From Heliopora coerulea (Eukaryota > Cnidaria > Anthozoa > Scleralcyonacea > Helioporidae): a stretch of 64,000 nt of DNA. How positions within the stretch are numbered: position 1 is the stretch's first letter; the number at the start of each line of letters is the position of its first letter. Position numbers and translations under genes: made by a program. Positions 25,401 to 40,400 of this stretch are shown here, piece by piece. The stretch spans positions 62,001 through 126,000 of the forward strand of contig JASJOG010000319.1 of assembly GCA_030142905.1 (NCBI GenBank), written 5' to 3'. A model generated the notes under the pieces. It did not search any database, had not been told where the DNA came from, and saw only the letters and a program-made list of their open reading frames with translations.

Positions 25401-28400
25401 TGCAAGTAGAACCCTCAATTCATCAACATGCTTAAGTAGACTAGTAATATTCAAACTTGCTAATTTAAAACCACGTTTATTTGGCAAAAAAGATAAAAAT
25501 TCATTAACATTAGAGTCACTGGAGTTATTGCAACTTTGTTTGGAACTTCCACTTGCTATTTATATTAATTTTAATATTAACTGTAGATCTTATGAAAGAG
25601 ATCACCCCAAGCTATTGGGATAACAGATTTAGTATGATACTGTTGGGAATAAGATGATGTCTCAGAAATAGTCTAGACACAATTCAGATATTTCTGTGTA
25701 ATAATCAAAAACAGTCACAACAGTGTAGCTCTAACTCAGTAATTCCCAACCTTTGGGTTACTGGGGATACCTTCACTGAATCTAAAAATCTCTGCAGATC
25801 CTGCCTCCTTCTGAAACCATGACTAACGTTACTGTGAACACTGTCAATGTCAACAAAACTTTAACAGCTCACCTGACTTTATTAACTCTAAAATCACAAT
25901 AAATTTTTTGTCAATTCACAAGCAACTTAACCAAACATGGTAGTGACTTAGTGGCATCCTTGCACCTGTGCTTGTTCATATAAAGATCTTGTTTGATTCT
26001 AGACTGGTCAAAGTATAGTTGCCATTGTCTGGTAGTTGGCAATAAAAACTTGGTTAACTAATACTGCAATTACTTATTAATAAAAAAGCAGTAAACTTCT
26101 GTGGACCCTGTTCCTCCTATGTTGACCCCCCCCAAAATTGTTAGCAAATGCATTGGAGGTCCCATAAGTTGGGAAACACTGCTCTAACCATTACACGTGC
26201 AAGCAATAATCTTGAGAAAAATTGAAAATGGTTTATTGATTTACTTAATTGTGAATCAAATAATGCAGTATCTGGTTGGATTTTCTTTCACTATCTGGCA
26301 AATCTGGTATCAGGACAGATAGTAAAAATTGCTATCCAGTGCATCCCTATTTATCAGATTTGCAATACTTTGCCAGAAAATAATGTAAATCAAATTTTTT
26401 TTTTTTTTTCACAGGGCATAAATACAAATTAAAAGCTAATCAAAATAATTGTCTAAAGGAGTTAAACCAAATGTTAGCAAATCAGAATTCCTACAGTCTA
26501 AGCAGTATCTAGCCACCTTAATCAATATTGAGCCACCCTAAAAAATGAGGCTCTTTCCTGTTGCTAATGGCTACAAATCCTATCATTACCACCTCAGACA
26601 ATCCTGGGTAATGACAATGACTTTCATTTCTGAAATTGAATCATTGAACCATTTATAATATCAGACAACAGGTTAATCTGTTGGAACTGTGATTTCCAAC
26701 ATTCTGGGCATCAAAGTTAGTTGATTCAGTGATGAATATTTATCAACAAAAATAGTAATTATGGAAAAGGAGCCAATGACTCGCTGACTCTGTGACTCAC
26801 TGTTGCCAGAGCTCCACTAGTAGCTGCTAATGAAACCCTTGTGGGTGGAAATTGTCAACAAAATTGAATTGCTACACCACATCTAGTGAGCAAAATGCTG
26901 TCTTCTGTGACAACCTTACCATGTTTGTATTGCTGTTGTAGAAGTGCCAAATTTGGGCAACACTGCATGCAGTAGTCAACAAATATCATCCAATATAAGA
27001 AGATTGTTTATATTAACCATTGTTTATTAAAAATGGAAAGTATATGTGTACTGTAAATGTGCAACAACAGTGTAAAGTTGAAAATTGTTGACATGTTTTC
27101 AGCAAGACCTACTAAGAGTTTACTGTGACAAATTTACACTGTAAAAAAGCAGTACATGAGCTTTCTCAAGTTTGAGAATAGTGGGCTGCTGCTCTGAAAC
27201 TGGCCAGAGATACTTGACATCTTAACCAAGAAATAGTTATGTAATGCAGGTCTCTCCTTTTTAAAGTGCTTTTTGCCCCCCATTGTATTTACCTAGTTAG
27301 CAGTTAACCTATTAAGGGACTTACCCTCCACTTTGCAAAATACAATTGCATAGCCTTGTCTGAAAGAAGATTCTGAAGTACACCCTTACCCCTTGACAGG
27401 TTAAATGATCTGGCATATGGCAGGATAAAAATTCTAAATGACCATCTGGTACCATCTTTTGGCCTGAAATTTATATGGAGTGCTTGGGCTCTTGTTTTCA
27501 TACTGCAACTTCACTTTCCACCTGGTAAATCACTGGTCACTATTTTGGTAGACTCTTGTTGAGTATATTCAAAGGTATTATGTGACCATACCAAAACATA
27601 AATTTTTATTTTTTGAATGCTGGTGCTGTAATGCTGTAGTGTACTCTCATGAGTGAGGAAAGGAACAGAGCTAAAATCATTAAACTCAGTTGACATTGCA
27701 CAATCAGAAATGAGAAGGAGAAAAAAAAAAACGGAAAAAGGTAAAAATTTTGACTTTACTCCTGTCAGCCATATAACAGATAAACAATACCAAAAACAAC
27801 GCTTGAAGGACCTATACCTGTGCAGGTATGATGTTTTACATCATCATTTGTTAAAATCAAATGAGGCTATACACTAATTGAGAGTGTGTGATATCATTTC
27901 CCCGGAGGAATGCAAATTTAATGAGAAAATCGGGTTTTAAGTGGTCGATGGAATATTCTGTTTCCCCTCACAAACCACTTGCGAATTGTTTATTCCAATT
28001 GAAAAAATAACTCTTAAATTTTAAATAAGAGCTAGTTCTCTATTTAAAGGTTCATACTATATTTCTGATAGCTTTGTGACGTCAGCATCCTGATGCTTTT
28101 ACCTATTTTTCCATGATGACGGGTGTGACTTTGTGAAGATGCCCAATACATTTCTGGCATTTTTCGTAAGTCATATTAGGCCAGAATTTTGAAATAACGG
28201 CAGCAAATTCTTTCTAGTTTGGCTTGTGGATTCTTCGTACATGTAAAAAAAGTGTTTCGCCGCGCCAGATACCCTGTAGCATTTAAGTAGCATTCAGGTC
28301 GAGGCTCCCAGAAGTTAACTTTCTCTGAGGTTATGTAACCATCAAACTGTATATCGTGAAAGCATGTAAAGACAGTGTATACAAGGACAATGCGGTGAGA

Positions 28401-31400
28401 GCAAAGTAGCTACAAGATAAACTGAACATATTTTTTCCTGCCTTACATTTTTGTTTTGGGTCATTGTCTTGTTGGAATGAGTAATTGCCTTCAAGAACAT
28501 CATTACAAAAAATGGTACAAGCTGCTTTCTCAGGATCTATTCGGCCTAAGAACATTTTTCTATTTATTTCCTCGAAGGTGGGGATTGTGAACTTCCCGTA
28601 GCCATTCTCATTTTATTCTAGCCAATGCCGGGCACTTAAACAAAAGGTGCATGGGTGCATGGTGGGCAGCCATCATCAAGTAACCTTAGCTAAGAGATGC
28701 TAATTGTTCAATACTAATTCATCTTTAGTGTCGTAAATGGCGTAGCGGCTGTGAAATGCGGTTTAATTGGTTGGAAGCAGGTTATTTAGAGGAGCACATC
28801 CTACAGCTCAAACAATGGCCAGAGAGTGTGTTTAGAACAGTGCGTCTCTGAAATATATATATTATTTTAGCTTCTCTGAGCTGTAGGATGTTTGTTTCCG
28901 TAGAGATAGCGAGTTTTCAAATAAAAGCTTGTACCAATCACATCAATAATCTCCCAGCCTTTGTTTCATCAAACCACCCTACAATTCAAATTCCAAGCCT
29001 GGAATAGTGAAAAATTGTTTTCAGCACATGAATAAACATAGCTATTCATGGAGAAGCGCTGAGAACCTGGAAAAATATTTTGACGAAGTCTAATAAATTT
29101 GAAAGCATAATGGTTTAATTTAAAAGATGCCGATGGACTATAGCACATACACTGTTTTCAGCTGTAATCATTGAACATTAGCCTTGTCTGCAACTTTCCC
29201 TAAGAGAGGTTCAAGTTCTTGCCCACTCTTCGTTTGCTACAAAAGACGTTTCCTTGGATCTATATTTGGAATCTAATATAATTTGCTTGGAAAGCTTGTC
29301 CTTCAACTGCTCCACACCTTTGACAATAGTCAGTCTATCTCAATACTTCCAAAACTGTCGCAATACAAGCTAAACACTTTCGAGGGTAAATTCCGTTTAA
29401 AAAGTGCTGCAACATTTATTAATATGTCCAACTTCCTCCAAATAAACTTGTCAAAAAATAGAAAAGTGGCTTCAACCTTATCAAGTCTCCGCCGTCAAGT
29501 GTGCATTTATTTGCCCAGGTGTGCAAAAAGGAGAACGGCGATTTCTTCTGTTTAAGTCGAAGAGGTACTTTTACTGGCTCGAGAAATTTTCCCTGGTGGC
29601 GGCGGGACACTATTGAATTGTTTTCCTGATTTCAGTTTCTGAGTTGACCTGAGTAGCCAGTGACAGTGCCATATGTCGGGAATGAACTGTAAGTCGTTTG
29701 AAAACGTATGACAGGCATTTTTATCCAAACGCATTGAGACCCCCGAGGAAAAAAAAAAACAACGAAAAAATAAAAGAAAAAAACAAACTTGGAAAACCTT
29801 TGAAATGAAGTTGCAAATAATTTGTAAAACACAGGGAATGGTGTTGAAAATATACGTCAGTTAAAACTTGAGTCTGTGTCATGGATATCTTGGGAGACAG
29901 TAAACGACACCACGATTCAATTTTTATGTGATCTCGACCAATCAGATGCGATGATAGGTCACCCTTTACCAAGGTCTTATGACTCCATTATAAGTAGCCG
30001 TGGGTACAAGGTTGTTTCAAAATCTTCATTTTGTGGTGCAGCCACATAATTCTGGCTGTGGATATGTGATTGGTTAGCATTTTCGTTCACATCAGCTTAG
30101 AATTTTCCCTCCGAAGCATCCTATCCAGGAAAATGTTGCCCTGTAAGGCAATATTGCAGGATACCAAGGCACTCAGAATCTGATTTGTACGGATCTAGAA
30201 AACGAGCTCAACCACATGAAAAATATACTTACTAGTTTGCTTCCAATCGAATTCCGACAGGTTGGTATTGCAATACTGCCCCCTAATTTGAAATCTGAAC
30301 TTTTCTAGACACAAGGCTATTGCTGATTATTTTCAATCCTGTGGATTTTCTGCAACGTTAGAGGCATTTAAGAGTGATGCAAAGTTGGTAAGTCAAACGT
30401 TCTAGAATGTATAGCTACTGCAATGAATGTTTTATGAATGAATAGAAGCTGGCTTGGAGAAAATAAAACTATACAGTTAGAGATCTAGTACTGTTTTTAT
30501 CTTACAAACTCAACTTCTACCCGAAAGGATTAATGAAATGGCACCCTGCTTGTAAGCACGTACAAAATTTACTCTTTTACAGCTTAGAAATAGCATAACT
30601 TGTTTTGCTGTTCCGTCCTAGTGTCATTGGATTACATCTATGATCCCTTTTTGACACATAGATGCTGTGTAAGCAGGTTTTTTGAGTTTGGACGGGCACT
30701 CATACGTATTCCAAACATTCCTATGGCTGTAGACTGCTCTGCAGTTGCCACGAGCATTTATATTAAAGCACGATGTTGCCACGAATTTTCTTTCTGTTTT
30801 TGTTTTTTAATATCACTCACCAATGGCATATTGTATGTAACAATTTTTCGTAGAACGTGTGTTGCTTAAAATTCGTAATTAATGTCTGGTCTTTCATGCA
30901 GTAGACTTTAAACTGCCACGCATTTTTTTGGAATAACACAGTGTAATATGATCCATCTCGCAATGACGGGAAAACTTTCAGAAATGTATAGAAATAGAAT
31001 CATTTTGCTTAAAAGGGTACTCCACTCAAAATACAAGTTGGGTTCATATGAAAGATCTTACCAACATTGGGCCATCGGCAAAATTTTTGTGGTTAATTTC
31101 ATTTAGTTAAGAAGATATTGCACGCCGAAGTTCGAAATTTTGCCAAGTTTGCGACGCCATGTTGTCTTTCCCAAGCAGACGCGGATTGTCAGTGAGTGCT
31201 TCTTGCTCGATTACTAATGTTGTTTTGAAGTAAACTACAAATGAGCGTTGTCGGAGAGAGTTCTTCTGAGGAAGGTTGTTCTAGTTTAAGCCGTTCAAAC
31301 TCCTCAAATCTGAATGTAGACGATTTTCTGGAAGACATCCTTAACCTGGATGATGTTCAAGGTTATCAATTTCAACCTAGACGAAATTCATACATTGGGG

Positions 31401-34400
31401 AATCGAGCGAATCTGATTACGGCGATGTGGATGAGTCGGTCAACATTGAACCAAGTTCTGTCGCTCGACTGTAAAGTTTTAATTGAACTTCTCGTTACTT
31501 TTTTAAGTAATGGTATTGTATAAGGAAGACATTATTTTTGTAAACTTTTCTTGCCGATATCACCGGAATATTTCGAACCAGTTTCACAGGGATTTGAAAC
31601 ATTCCCATGGCCACTCGAAGCAAAACAACAGCTCCCTTCATTTTCAGGTGTACGTACAAAAACTGCCAAACAATGGTTGAGGGACAATGGCAAAAACTGC
31701 CAAACAATGGCAGTTGAGGGACCAGAACATAAAATCCAAAGACACGTGGCTTATAGACAGTTCGTTGGTGTTAGGGTGTTGTTGGGAATGAGATACGAGT
31801 CATTCTGCCAACTTGCGCTGTCAGTTGCATACGAGTCCATTTGCCTTTACCCGGTGAAGAAGAAGACTTTGTATTCACTGGATTTCATTTTGCAGATGAA
31901 TAATGAGAGAAATGTGATGTTATTACTGGAAAAGACAACTCTGTTCTTAAATAGTTAGTTTGTTTATTTATTATTCATCAATGGGGAAAATCAAGGAGAG
32001 AAGAGGTATAATGTTGTTTGCCCTAAACAACAAAAGAATTGGGTAGCAAAACCTATCAAGGAGCAAAAATCATATAAGTATGTTAAAGCTATGATGGAAG
32101 ATGTACTCAAAATTCAAGAAGGAAGAACGATTGAGTTCCACCAAGCAAACCAAAAAAAATGCATTGCTCCAATCCCTAAGCCCCCAAACAAGTTGTCATT
32201 GACCATCACATATCAAGATTAAGTAAACAAACTAATTATTTAAGAACAGAGTTGTCTTTTCCAGTAATAACATCACATTTCTCTCATTATTCATCTGCAA
32301 AATGAAATCCAGTGAATACAAAGTCTTCTTCACCGGGTGGAGGCAAATGGACCCGTATGCAACTGACAGCGCAAGTTGGCAGAATGACTCGTATCTCATT
32401 CCCAACAACACCCTAACACCAACGAACTGTCTATAAGCCACGTGTCTTTGGATTTTATGTTCTGGTCCCTCAACTGCCTTTGACCCATACTGTTGTTTAT
32501 ACTGAAACCAGGCAGCCTGCAAGCTCCAACGATTCAAACAAACAGCACGAAAACTAGGATTATCTGTTATGCAACAGTACCGCTTTTGCGGTCTCTCAAC
32601 TTCATACACTTCCTCGTTCTTATCTAGCACCACTTGAATTTCCTGACAGCAAATGCATTCCTCTTCTCTGTTCATTGTTTGGCAGTTTTTGTACGTACAC
32701 CTGAAAATGAAGGGAGCTGTTGTTTTGCTTCGAGTGGCCATGGGAATGTTTCAAATCCCTGTGAAACTGGTTCGAAATATTCTGGTGATATCGGCAAGAA
32801 AAGTTTACAAAAATAATGTCTTCCTTATACAATACCATTACTTAAAAAAGTAACGAGAAGTTCAATTAAAACTTTACAGTCGAGCGACAGAACTTGGTTC
32901 AATGTTGACCGACTCATCCACATCGCCGTAATCAGAACATCATCCAGGATTATCTTCCAGGAAATCGTCTACATCCAGATTTGAGGAGTTCGAACGACTT
33001 GAACTAGAACAACCTTTCTTAGAAGAACTCTCTCCGACAACGCTCATTTGTAATTTACTTCAAAACAACATTAGTAATCGAGCAAGAAGCACTCAGTGAC
33101 GTCATATTTGGTACTCCGCTGACAATCCGCGTCTGCTTGGGAAAAGCAACATGGCGTCGCAAATTTGGCAAAATTTCGAACTTCGGCGTGCAATATCTCC
33201 TTAACTAAATGAAATTAACCAGAGAAATTTTGCCGATGGCCTAATGTTGATACGATCTTTCATATGAACCCAACTTGTATTTTGAGTGGAGTACCCCTTT
33301 AAGTGTTTTAAAAATAGAACCATGTTGAAAAAAAGAAATTTCTTCAAGAAGTAGCAGATCAAATATTGCTGCCATTGCAGAAAAGAATTTGATACGTTCC
33401 AGTTTAGAAAGGATACCCTGTTTTTCTCAGCAGTGTGCGCTTCTTTACATTAGATCCGGTAGAATTGCGGGTAGGGTGAGGATTACTTATAAATTGTGAC
33501 AAATATGACCTCTACAGGTTGCACTAATTGCTCATAGACTTTTTTTTCTCTTTTTTTCTTGGCAGCCTGACGAATTAGACAAAAAGTATTCAGGACTTCT
33601 TGAAAAGAAATGGATTTCTGTTATCAGACTTCAAAAGAAGGTTGGTTAATTTTACCGTATCTATAGTTAAATGTTTTCCTGAGTTTTGGTCTTCGCTCAC
33701 TAATAATGCATACAAAAAACTGATATAATTCAGTAAGTGAACCTGTAAAGTTAGATACGTAGTCTGAATTGCCAAACTCAGTTTGTCATCCCAAGCAGAG
33801 CAAATGGATTTCTGTGGCAATGGGTCAAACTGAGAATCTCTCATTACAACACATTTTTTTATTCGATTTCAGAAAACCAAAACGTGAATTGAACTTTATC
33901 AGGCGTAAATATACCTTACTGAGCTAAATCTTTGTCGTAGAGTGTAGTTTAAAAGTGGCCAAATTTGTGACGTGTCAGTGAAAAGTTGACATGAGAAGGT
34001 TGACGTGTGTATGAGATTACTGCAATTTGGATGACTAATTAAGGTATCCTAGGCAATGACTCCATCTTACATGTTTCCGTGGGGAAAAAACCAGAAGGAA
34101 TATCAGTAGTCTGTTGACGGGGGCGTGTTCTATGACAGATGGAGTGGATGGTGCTATTTTGCCCTAGCTATGACGTCATGTTTGGTGTTTGTCAATGTAC
34201 AGTATTTATTTTAAATGGGTCATTTGCGGATCTTAGCGACGAGGCGTATCCTGCAGGTAAGACCGATTATGCCGAACAGACGACGCGCACCACCTGTGCA
34301 CTAGTCACGAGTTTGTCCCTATCATTGAAGTATAGGTAATCATATTTGTCGACTCTCCGTCCGGAAAACGTAGACGTAACATGAGTAAAACCACATCGAC

Positions 34401-37400
34401 AGCGGACAAACCCAAGACATTTTCTAACGTTTCTTTGCGTTAGTAGCAAGCGACAGTTTAGATCGAGAGATAGTGGAAGGGCTTTTAAACCAAATCTATT
34501 CAGATATTCAATCAATAACCTAAAACAGTCGACAAAAAATCAATATCGAATTTGAAAGAAAGAAATTTCAACACTTAACAACAGCAATGAGCACAGCTAA
34601 TGATGTGCACGTAACTCGATATCTCTTGATTCACTTGAGACTATTCCACAATTAAGTACATTTGTAATTCAGACTCTTTTTAAAATACTCTGTCCTGGGT
34701 AACTATAAGACCTGTCGTGAAGTCGAACCTTTTTCTTTGCGAGCGACCTCTGTTAGTTTTTTTTAATGCCAAGTTGTATAAGATTTTTTACATTAGTTTT
34801 GCTTGAAGTTGCAGTCTACCTTCCGTCAACAATTGCCAGCCAAGGTTACTCAGAATTATTTCTGACGGACGATGTTCAGGTTTACTATCGGCAATGACTT
34901 TGGCAACTTTATTGTGTAACTTCTGTAAGTCAATAGGTAGTGAAGTGCCAGTAAAATATCAGATTTCACAACAATTTTCAAAATGTAGTCTTATGATTAC
35001 GTAGTAACAGGTGTTGGCGTTTCCAGATGTACGAACCGTTCACGCTCTTAATTGCACTAACTCCTGATGGTATTTTCTTAAATGTATTGTCTCTTCATTT
35101 TCTTTCGTTAAAATTTATTAACAGAAAATAAATACGTTTTTGCATGGTTCTCGGAGTTTGATTGGGTCGTCGCCAACATATATGTTGGGGTCTAGGGCTA
35201 AATTTTATTATGTCTTATCACAATCCAATTAATCCATAAATATTCAGTATTATCAAGTTTAATAATACGTTCGTCAGTCAAAAAGCTATTTCCTCATACA
35301 ACTTCTCTTCTATTGTTGGATGTGATTACGGAATCTAAAAACGTCCACTTTATGGAATTCAGAAAAGGTAAGAAGATTGATCCTAGAATGGAAGGTAAAG
35401 ATGACAATAAAAAAAGTTGAGAGAATGCTCGATGGTTTAAGACCTGGTGGCTTTGGTAACCTCATCATATTTAACTGGGATCAACAAGTGTTTCCATGTA
35501 TAATTTATTGGCTTGTTGTTTTCTTTATTGTCTGTTCGTCATTTATAAATACGTACCTGGAAATAATTTGCAGACTGATATGTCGTGTTGTAGGTGATGG
35601 AACTGGAAACGAAGTTAGCCGAAGCCGAGAAAGAGGTACATTATGGAGGTGAGCACGAGAAATCTCTTCTCTGGGTTCCGCCAATAAACTGCTTATTATA
35701 GAATATCTAATGTTGCGATCCTGCTATAGTTGTAGCTCTCTATAATATCTTTACTACAATCTTTCGAAAGCTGTGCATTAAAAAAAGTGTTCAGAATCTT
35801 TTCCAGATCCCCCAAAAGGTGGTACTGGACTGTCATGGTTCTCCCTGTTACTAAGGCTTTCTTCCCTTCCCCCCCCACTAAGCATTACCAAATTATCCCA
35901 GTTTTTCATTCAACTCATTGTGAACTAAATCATTATGATCCGTTGTCCGGTTAAAATGTTGATGACCCTTTTCCTCGTCGAAATTTTCACTGATATTATT
36001 AAGAAGGTAATTAAGACTCATGAAGGCTGTGAGATTTAGCTCATATCAAAATCTGGGCGTTATTAATGTTTTTTTTTTGTCGGATCGAGTGAGCTAGGCA
36101 TGAATTTGACAAAGTATGCAAATGGTAGATTTCTATTAACGAGTGATGCGTTAGACGCCTATTTTGTACTTTTAAAGTCGACCAACGCTTGAAATAACAC
36201 TTGTGGGAAAATTTAGAGTGAGTGCTTTGTTTGATATCACAAAGGGCTTTCAATGGAAAGATCTGTCATCTGTTTTGAGAAAATGAATTAGCTGTTGCAC
36301 GTAACACTTGACTAGAACTTTGAGTGTATTAAAGAATGTTTGGCTTCATGTAAAGAGAACTGCAGGGCGGTGGATCAGCCGTTACTTAGGCCCGTTCACA
36401 CTAGCTAGTTAGATCGATCTCAGGTCGATCTAACTGAAAAGCGACCTAAGAGCGAACGCTTGAATGCGAACTAAGATCGATCCAAACGAGTCCATTTCAA
36501 GTGTGAACGCCTTCGAGAAGCGAACTGAGATCGATCTCAGATCGGTCTCAGATTGATTCAAGTTGGCTCGATCTCAGTGTGAACGGCCCCTTAGATGGTC
36601 GAATGGGAAGCATGATACTGATGACATGGGACATCAATTTGTCAAACAGAGTGTTGTTGATCCTTGTGCTTAAGATCTTAAGTCAGAAACCTAAGATTGG
36701 GGTTAAACCATGGAAGAAACAAAGGGACATGGATATTGCCTTTTAGAAGACATATGTACGATTACAATCATCTGCTTTCGGTGTACCAGGGCTTAAAATT
36801 TACCGATACCAGTGTTTTCGGTTGATTGAGAACGGCCTCTGTTAATAAAAATTCACTTTTGGCCTTGGTACGTTTGTCAGCAAATTTAGTGGATGTGTTT
36901 CCAAACTTCCAAATAGAACTTCTGCATTATTAAAAAGACGGCAATGTTTTGAAATAATTGACTAACGCTTGACATCCAGGTGCCAAATGGCCGCTGTGGG
37001 GCGAGCATTTTTGATAAGAATAATCGACTGATTTGATCCAGATTTACCTTTCCTAGGAAAATTGTACGTAGTCCAAAGGGACTAGGGCTTGTTTGTATTA
37101 TTTTGCAAATGCTACGAAATTTCTGGAGTTATTGTAGAGTAATTCATTTCAGACAGGTCGAAGAACCGAACACGTTTTGAACGAAAACGAGCTCAAAGAA
37201 AGGCTCTTGGGAACGTTACCTGATGAGTAAGTGTGTTAGTTGTCGGATATTCGTAAATCTATTTGGTTCACTTGCAACTTAACTTGTGAAAGTAGCAGTG
37301 AGTGTATATTCGCGGAATCCTTTAAAAAAACTACGAAGTTAGGTTTCCATGATCTGCATGTAAACCTTTTATAAGTACTTTTTGTTAACTAAGTAATAAT

Positions 37401-40400
37401 TTGATCCTGATTTGTATGATATTAAATTAAAATTTTAACTAATGACACAACATTATTCAAGATAGCGGGATTCACTCACTTTTTCTTGTGAATATATGAC
37501 GAGAAATTCAAGGTAGTTCCTAACCAATGAAACACTTTGACTCTAAAGCAGTATTGGGATGTTAGTCCTTGCAGATCTCCAACTTTAAACAAACCGATGT
37601 TGTCTTCTCTTCACTGTCCTCGCCCTACTTGGAGGGTTTGGAAGACTTTGAATTCTTTGATTTGGTTTACAAACTTTTCTCTTCCACCTCTATAGCCTTT
37701 GAGAAGGTCGCTTTCTCTTCATCACGCCACCAAAGTATGATGCCATTCACCGAATTTTTCTTCCATTACACCACTTACCAAACGAAAACCGTCAACATGT
37801 GTTCCTCTCAATTTCCAATAAATAGAGTGTTATTGCCTCAAAAGTCTTTTATAAAGTTAATACTATCCCCATTGACATGGGACAGGTTAATTGCAATGTT
37901 CTTTTTACTAGCTAATTCTTGATCACGGATATCAAATTCATTTAAATCAAGTGTTTTCCCATGATTGATTTTATCTTTTCTTTGAAGGAAGATTATTGTG
38001 AACTTCCAATTGGAAATCACTGACACAGTCACTTGATAGTACCAATTTTGACTGGTAGCTTGCGTTCAGCGATTGTTGTAATTCGTTTGCAAATTTTTAA
38101 AATTTTTGTTGTGATATTTCTTGAGAAAAGTGTAGAGTAGGGTTATATTCATCTGTCACTTTCTTCACCAAATACAATTTCACAATTTTCATCTTTCGTT
38201 AACTTAAATCTTAAGTTAAAAGATGGCCTTCTTTTTCGGAATTTGCTTTCTCTTATATTTTTTGAAGTTGTCGGCTGGTGAAGGTTTTTGTACCCATCTT
38301 TTTGGACATCTTTTGGAAATTCACATCTCGCATACGATTGACATATCCAATCCATCGTAGCATGGTTTGTTCACCAGTTGATTGTAAAAGCTGGGTGCAA
38401 TCTAGGTCATCTTAAAACTCTGTTAATTCCAGCTATATGTATTCAGTAATCTAACTGCCCGGTTCAGGTGGCGTAAATTAATATCTTTTCTGACGAAAGC
38501 TATAATACATTTTTCTGTTAAAATTTATGACTAGTCCCTGTACTATTCACATTTGCTTAACTTCCATCTGCATGACGTACTTTTCTTTAAACAAAAAGTA
38601 TCCTCATTTCTTTTATGTGTAAGGATCAGTACAATTGCCATTGCCGTTTATTTTGGTCGGTTGGTTCCTCCTGCAAAAACTCTCTTGAGCACACGGTGGA
38701 AGTCACTTCAAGTTTGTTTCAGGCATCCGCCAAATTTTCATGCGTCTTTTGAGTTAAAAGAGTCATCCTTTGTAATGACGAACAGTTACAGTTTATATGC
38801 TATGTACTTCGGTAATTCTTTATTAGTAAATACAGTGGAACCTGTATATAACGGCCCTGTATTAAGCGGCCAGTTTTCAAAGTCCCGAATTTTGGCCCAT
38901 ACACATGCTGTAATTGTTACCTCTATTAAGCGGCCACCTGTATTAAGCGGCCGCGGCCACCCTTAAGCAGTTCCATGTTTGTCTTTCTTTGTTCTTTTTA
39001 CCTGTATTAAGCGGTCGCCCTTAAACGGAAACCCAAAGCCACATGTCTTTTCTGCAGTATTTTCTTGTGTCTGATTGTGATTAAGAAGCGATCCATCATC
39101 ATCATAGAAATGACAATGCTAATGCTTATAATTAACCGTTCATTATGGTCAATTTTTTTCCAGATGTCAGCAATGAGCTGCAGTACAAAATCACGAGATG
39201 CAAAAAATTTTTTGTTTCGAATCTGCTTCCCTCTAGCTCTACTTGAAATTACTTTTTCAGATAGCTTGTTCTTGAGCAGTGTGATTGTGAAGAGATGGCT
39301 TCCAAACGTATACTTTTACGAGATTTCCAGGTCATAACCTCCACAACTTTCAATGCGCTTGCCCTTTACAGTGACTTTTCCGTTGCTTGTTGGTTTGAAA
39401 CTTATTTCCAACAATGCTACTTTAGCAAAATTTCCGTTTTATGTCCACGTTGATCGTAAGAACTATGAAATGACGGAATGAGATGTATGTCGTTGTGAAC
39501 TGTAAGTCAGAAATACTGTATAGTAGAGCAAAAGACAATTGATTGTACCTTTTCATAACTTTACGTTTATTGCACCGCTACATATACAAGTTAGCAACTT
39601 TGTTAAAAGTAAAGATCTTCTGAAAGAGCATTGATTGTCTTATTGTTTGCTTGAATGCAGTGTCGTACGACACGCTATTGAAATTGACATTTGACCACGC
39701 CCAGTGAGTATTTTTAGTGATCCTGTATTAAGCGGCCAACTGCATTAAGCGGCCAGTTTCTGAAGTCCCGAGGGTGGCCGTTATATACAGGTTCTACTGT
39801 ATACACAATTTATTATTTATTAGCAGGCTGTTTTACTTTTCGAAGTATTTTAATTTATTTTATTTTATTTATTTATTTATTTAACTTTTCCCAAAACTAA
39901 AGTAAAGTACCTTTATTTATACTGGATAACCCTATCAGCTACCAGAACTGCTCTCCCTAGAGGTCCAGTGAGATCCTGTGAGGTCCTACCCCTCTTGGGT
40001 CTAGTGTTACTACTGGTCCTTTGACCTCTCTGAAATGATTTTCTTGACAATGTCTGCTCCATAGCATTTGCAACTGAATGTAATCAAGAACCCTTGGGTC
40101 CCAAAATTACCCCAGAAAGGGTAATGGTTGTTAAAATCAGTCGATCAGGCGGGCTGGCATGAGCCAAAAAAGCCATCTTTTGCACATTCACTACGATATT
40201 CCTGCTGGCATTGGCGCTACTATTGATATTTTGGCGGACCTTCTTCCAAGAAAACTACAAAAATTTGCTTTATGATTAACTCGTAATCGTTTTAGTGCCT
40301 CGCGATTGATATCTTTTTCCTGTGTGGTTGCCCTGAGTTCCTAAGAAAGAAAACAGTTCGTAAGGTCCACATAGCCGAATTTGAAAATAAGATGCTTTCA

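Larger units (their letters stand above)
31013..33298. mobile_element. Palindromic TTAA-flanked DNA element (Kolobok-like) carrying P2X7-ballast coding
   Basis: TTAA flanks both ends (31009-31012, 33299-33302), with termini A(A/G)GGGTACTCCACTC. The two arms (31013-31958 and 32226-33298) are near-identical inverted copies. A unique centre of about 270 bp lies between them. Each arm encodes the same Ser/Asp-rich N-terminus and zinc-binding ballast domain, reading inward. The centre encodes a peptide like the C-terminal tail of TTAA-type transposases. Kolobok is suggested by TTAA plus that tail; piggyBac is the alternative. Confidence 0.65.

Noticed and set aside
35594..35635. LIS1 exon 4 ending at the earlier donor GTACAT
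   Set aside because: It leaves phase 0 while exon 5 needs phase 1, and it loses the conserved Gly-Gly.
37153..37226. Constitutive LIS1 exon between exons 4 and 5
   Set aside because: Its 74-bp length breaks the phase with either exon 4 donor, and the encoded residues do not match the LIS1 linker. Skipping it gives perfect phase. Kept only as a possible poison exon.
37569..38355. Overlapping open frames of 60-117 codons on both strands
   Set aside because: No recognisable domain, frames on both strands overlap, and composition looks non-coding. The minus frame near 38.3 kb faintly recalls a LINE C-terminus but is too weak to call.
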